DNA from: CAYRPN01 sp964426135
GTDB taxonomy: Bacteria > Planctomycetota > Phycisphaerae > Phycisphaerales > Phycisphaeraceae
Assembly (NCBI GenBank): GCA_964426135.1
Contig: CAYRPN010000207.1
Coordinates: 1-6,275 of the forward strand
Direction: 5' to 3'
DNA: 6,275 nt
The position numbers were made by a program, and so were the translations under genes. Below are positions 6,007-6,275 of the stretch, piece after piece. Numbering within the stretch: position 1 is the stretch's first letter; each line of letters starts with the position of its first letter. The notes beneath the pieces were generated by a model. That model saw only the letters and a program-made list of their open reading frames with translations, was not told the origin of the DNA and did not search any database.

Positions 6007-6275
6007 ATGGAAACACGAAGCTACCCTAGCCCGGATTATTCGAGGCTTCAGAAGGAGCCGCGCACGAAGTAAGCGGAGTTCGCAGCGTTTTTGACGACTT
6101 CGACCTTCTTTCGCGGCCGGACAGGATGCTCGGGTCGTCCGTATGAAAATGACGCGCGTGGAATCTGAAGAACCGCTTACTTCGTGCGCGGCTCCTGTGC
6201 AAGCTCATGAATAATCCGGGCTAGCGATCTCACGGACGAGCAATGGCAACTGTTCGAGCCGGGCCTGCCGGCGGC
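6007..6275 (+). pseudogene. IS5-family transposase 5' end, interrupted by an insertion
   Basis: The ATG at 6007 opens METRSYP, then the frame enters an inserted element and stops at 6070-6072 after 21 codons. Beyond the insertion, from 6226 to the window end, the same frame reads DLTDEQWQLFEPGLPA. Deleting 6030-6224 joins the two into METRSYPSDLTDEQW, the typical N-terminus of IS5-family transposases with a DUF4096-type domain. These proteins are DDE transposases; catalytic residues would lie beyond the right edge. AAGGAG precedes the ATG but only one base away, closer than normal. No start codon follows the element in frame before the window ends, so the downstream part is probably not translated. 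The left IS end should lie upstream, perhaps near 5950-5980, but cannot be fixed without the right end. Confidence 0.82.
6030..6220. mobile_element. 191-bp MITE-like element inside the transposase gene
   Basis: The terminal repeats are CCCGGATTATTC at 6030-6041 and its exact complement at 6209-6220. CTAG flanks both sides (6026-6029, 6221-6224) and is read as a 4-bp target duplication. An inner perfect 24-bp inverted repeat follows (6053-6076, 6173-6196), containing GCCGCGCACGAAGTAAGCGG, so the element folds as a long interrupted hairpin. It has no transposase. Element plus one CTAG is 195 bp, so removal leaves the host gene exactly in frame. IS1380-family elements make 4-bp duplications and have CC-type ends, so one of these might mobilise it; that family link is a guess. 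Confidence 0.85.

Noticed and set aside
6026..6208. Minus-strand frame of 60 codons within the 191-bp element
   Set aside because: It lies almost entirely in the inverted repeats and has no ribosome binding site or recognisable content.

Overview
The window is high-GC bacterial DNA from what looks like a planctomycete, perhaps a Phycisphaerae-like lineage. The evidence is a PEP-CTERM protein ending in an RRRR anchor, a long bacterial-type KorB, a secreted Pro/Thr-linker protein, and intergenic regions packed with palindromic and inverted-repeat elements. The phylum call is inference from gene style; no rRNA gene is present.

Layout. Positions 1-217 are a repeat module: a (TCA)n microsatellite running off the left edge, two hairpins that are inverted copies of each other, and a second degenerate copy of the TCA tract with its 17-bp flank, 146 bp downstream. 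A strong extended -10 promoter follows directly and drives a Cys-rich, probably zinc-binding protein of unknown function (324-1325, +) with G-ending codon use unlike its neighbours. It converges on korB (1446-2471, -), the thiamine-diphosphate/4Fe-4S beta subunit of a 2-oxoacid:ferredoxin oxidoreductase, which stands here without its alpha subunit. The gap 2472-3036 holds a leader hairpin and a 203-bp MITE-like element with a perfect 7-bp target duplication. Next are two secreted-protein genes, both on the minus strand: a 448-residue two-part protein (3037-4383) and a 206-residue PEP-CTERM protein (4582-5202), separated by a clear intrinsic terminator.

Positions 5203-6275 are a mobile-DNA zone: a 195-bp nested inverted-repeat element, a G-run tract with G-quadruplex potential, a long palindrome inside an outer inverted repeat, and the 5' end of an IS5-family transposase gene. 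That gene is split after codon 7 by a 191-bp MITE-like element flanked by CTAG on both sides. Removing the element plus one CTAG restores the transposase reading frame exactly.

The genes do not form one pathway. KorB is central carbon metabolism (reductive or oxidative 2-oxoacid chemistry), the two secreted proteins belong to the cell envelope, and the rest is repeat and transposon biology. The main discovery leads are three unrelated non-autonomous elements of nearly the same size (191-203 bp) within 3.6 kb, and the repeat module plus strong promoter placed in front of an unrecognised Cys-rich protein.
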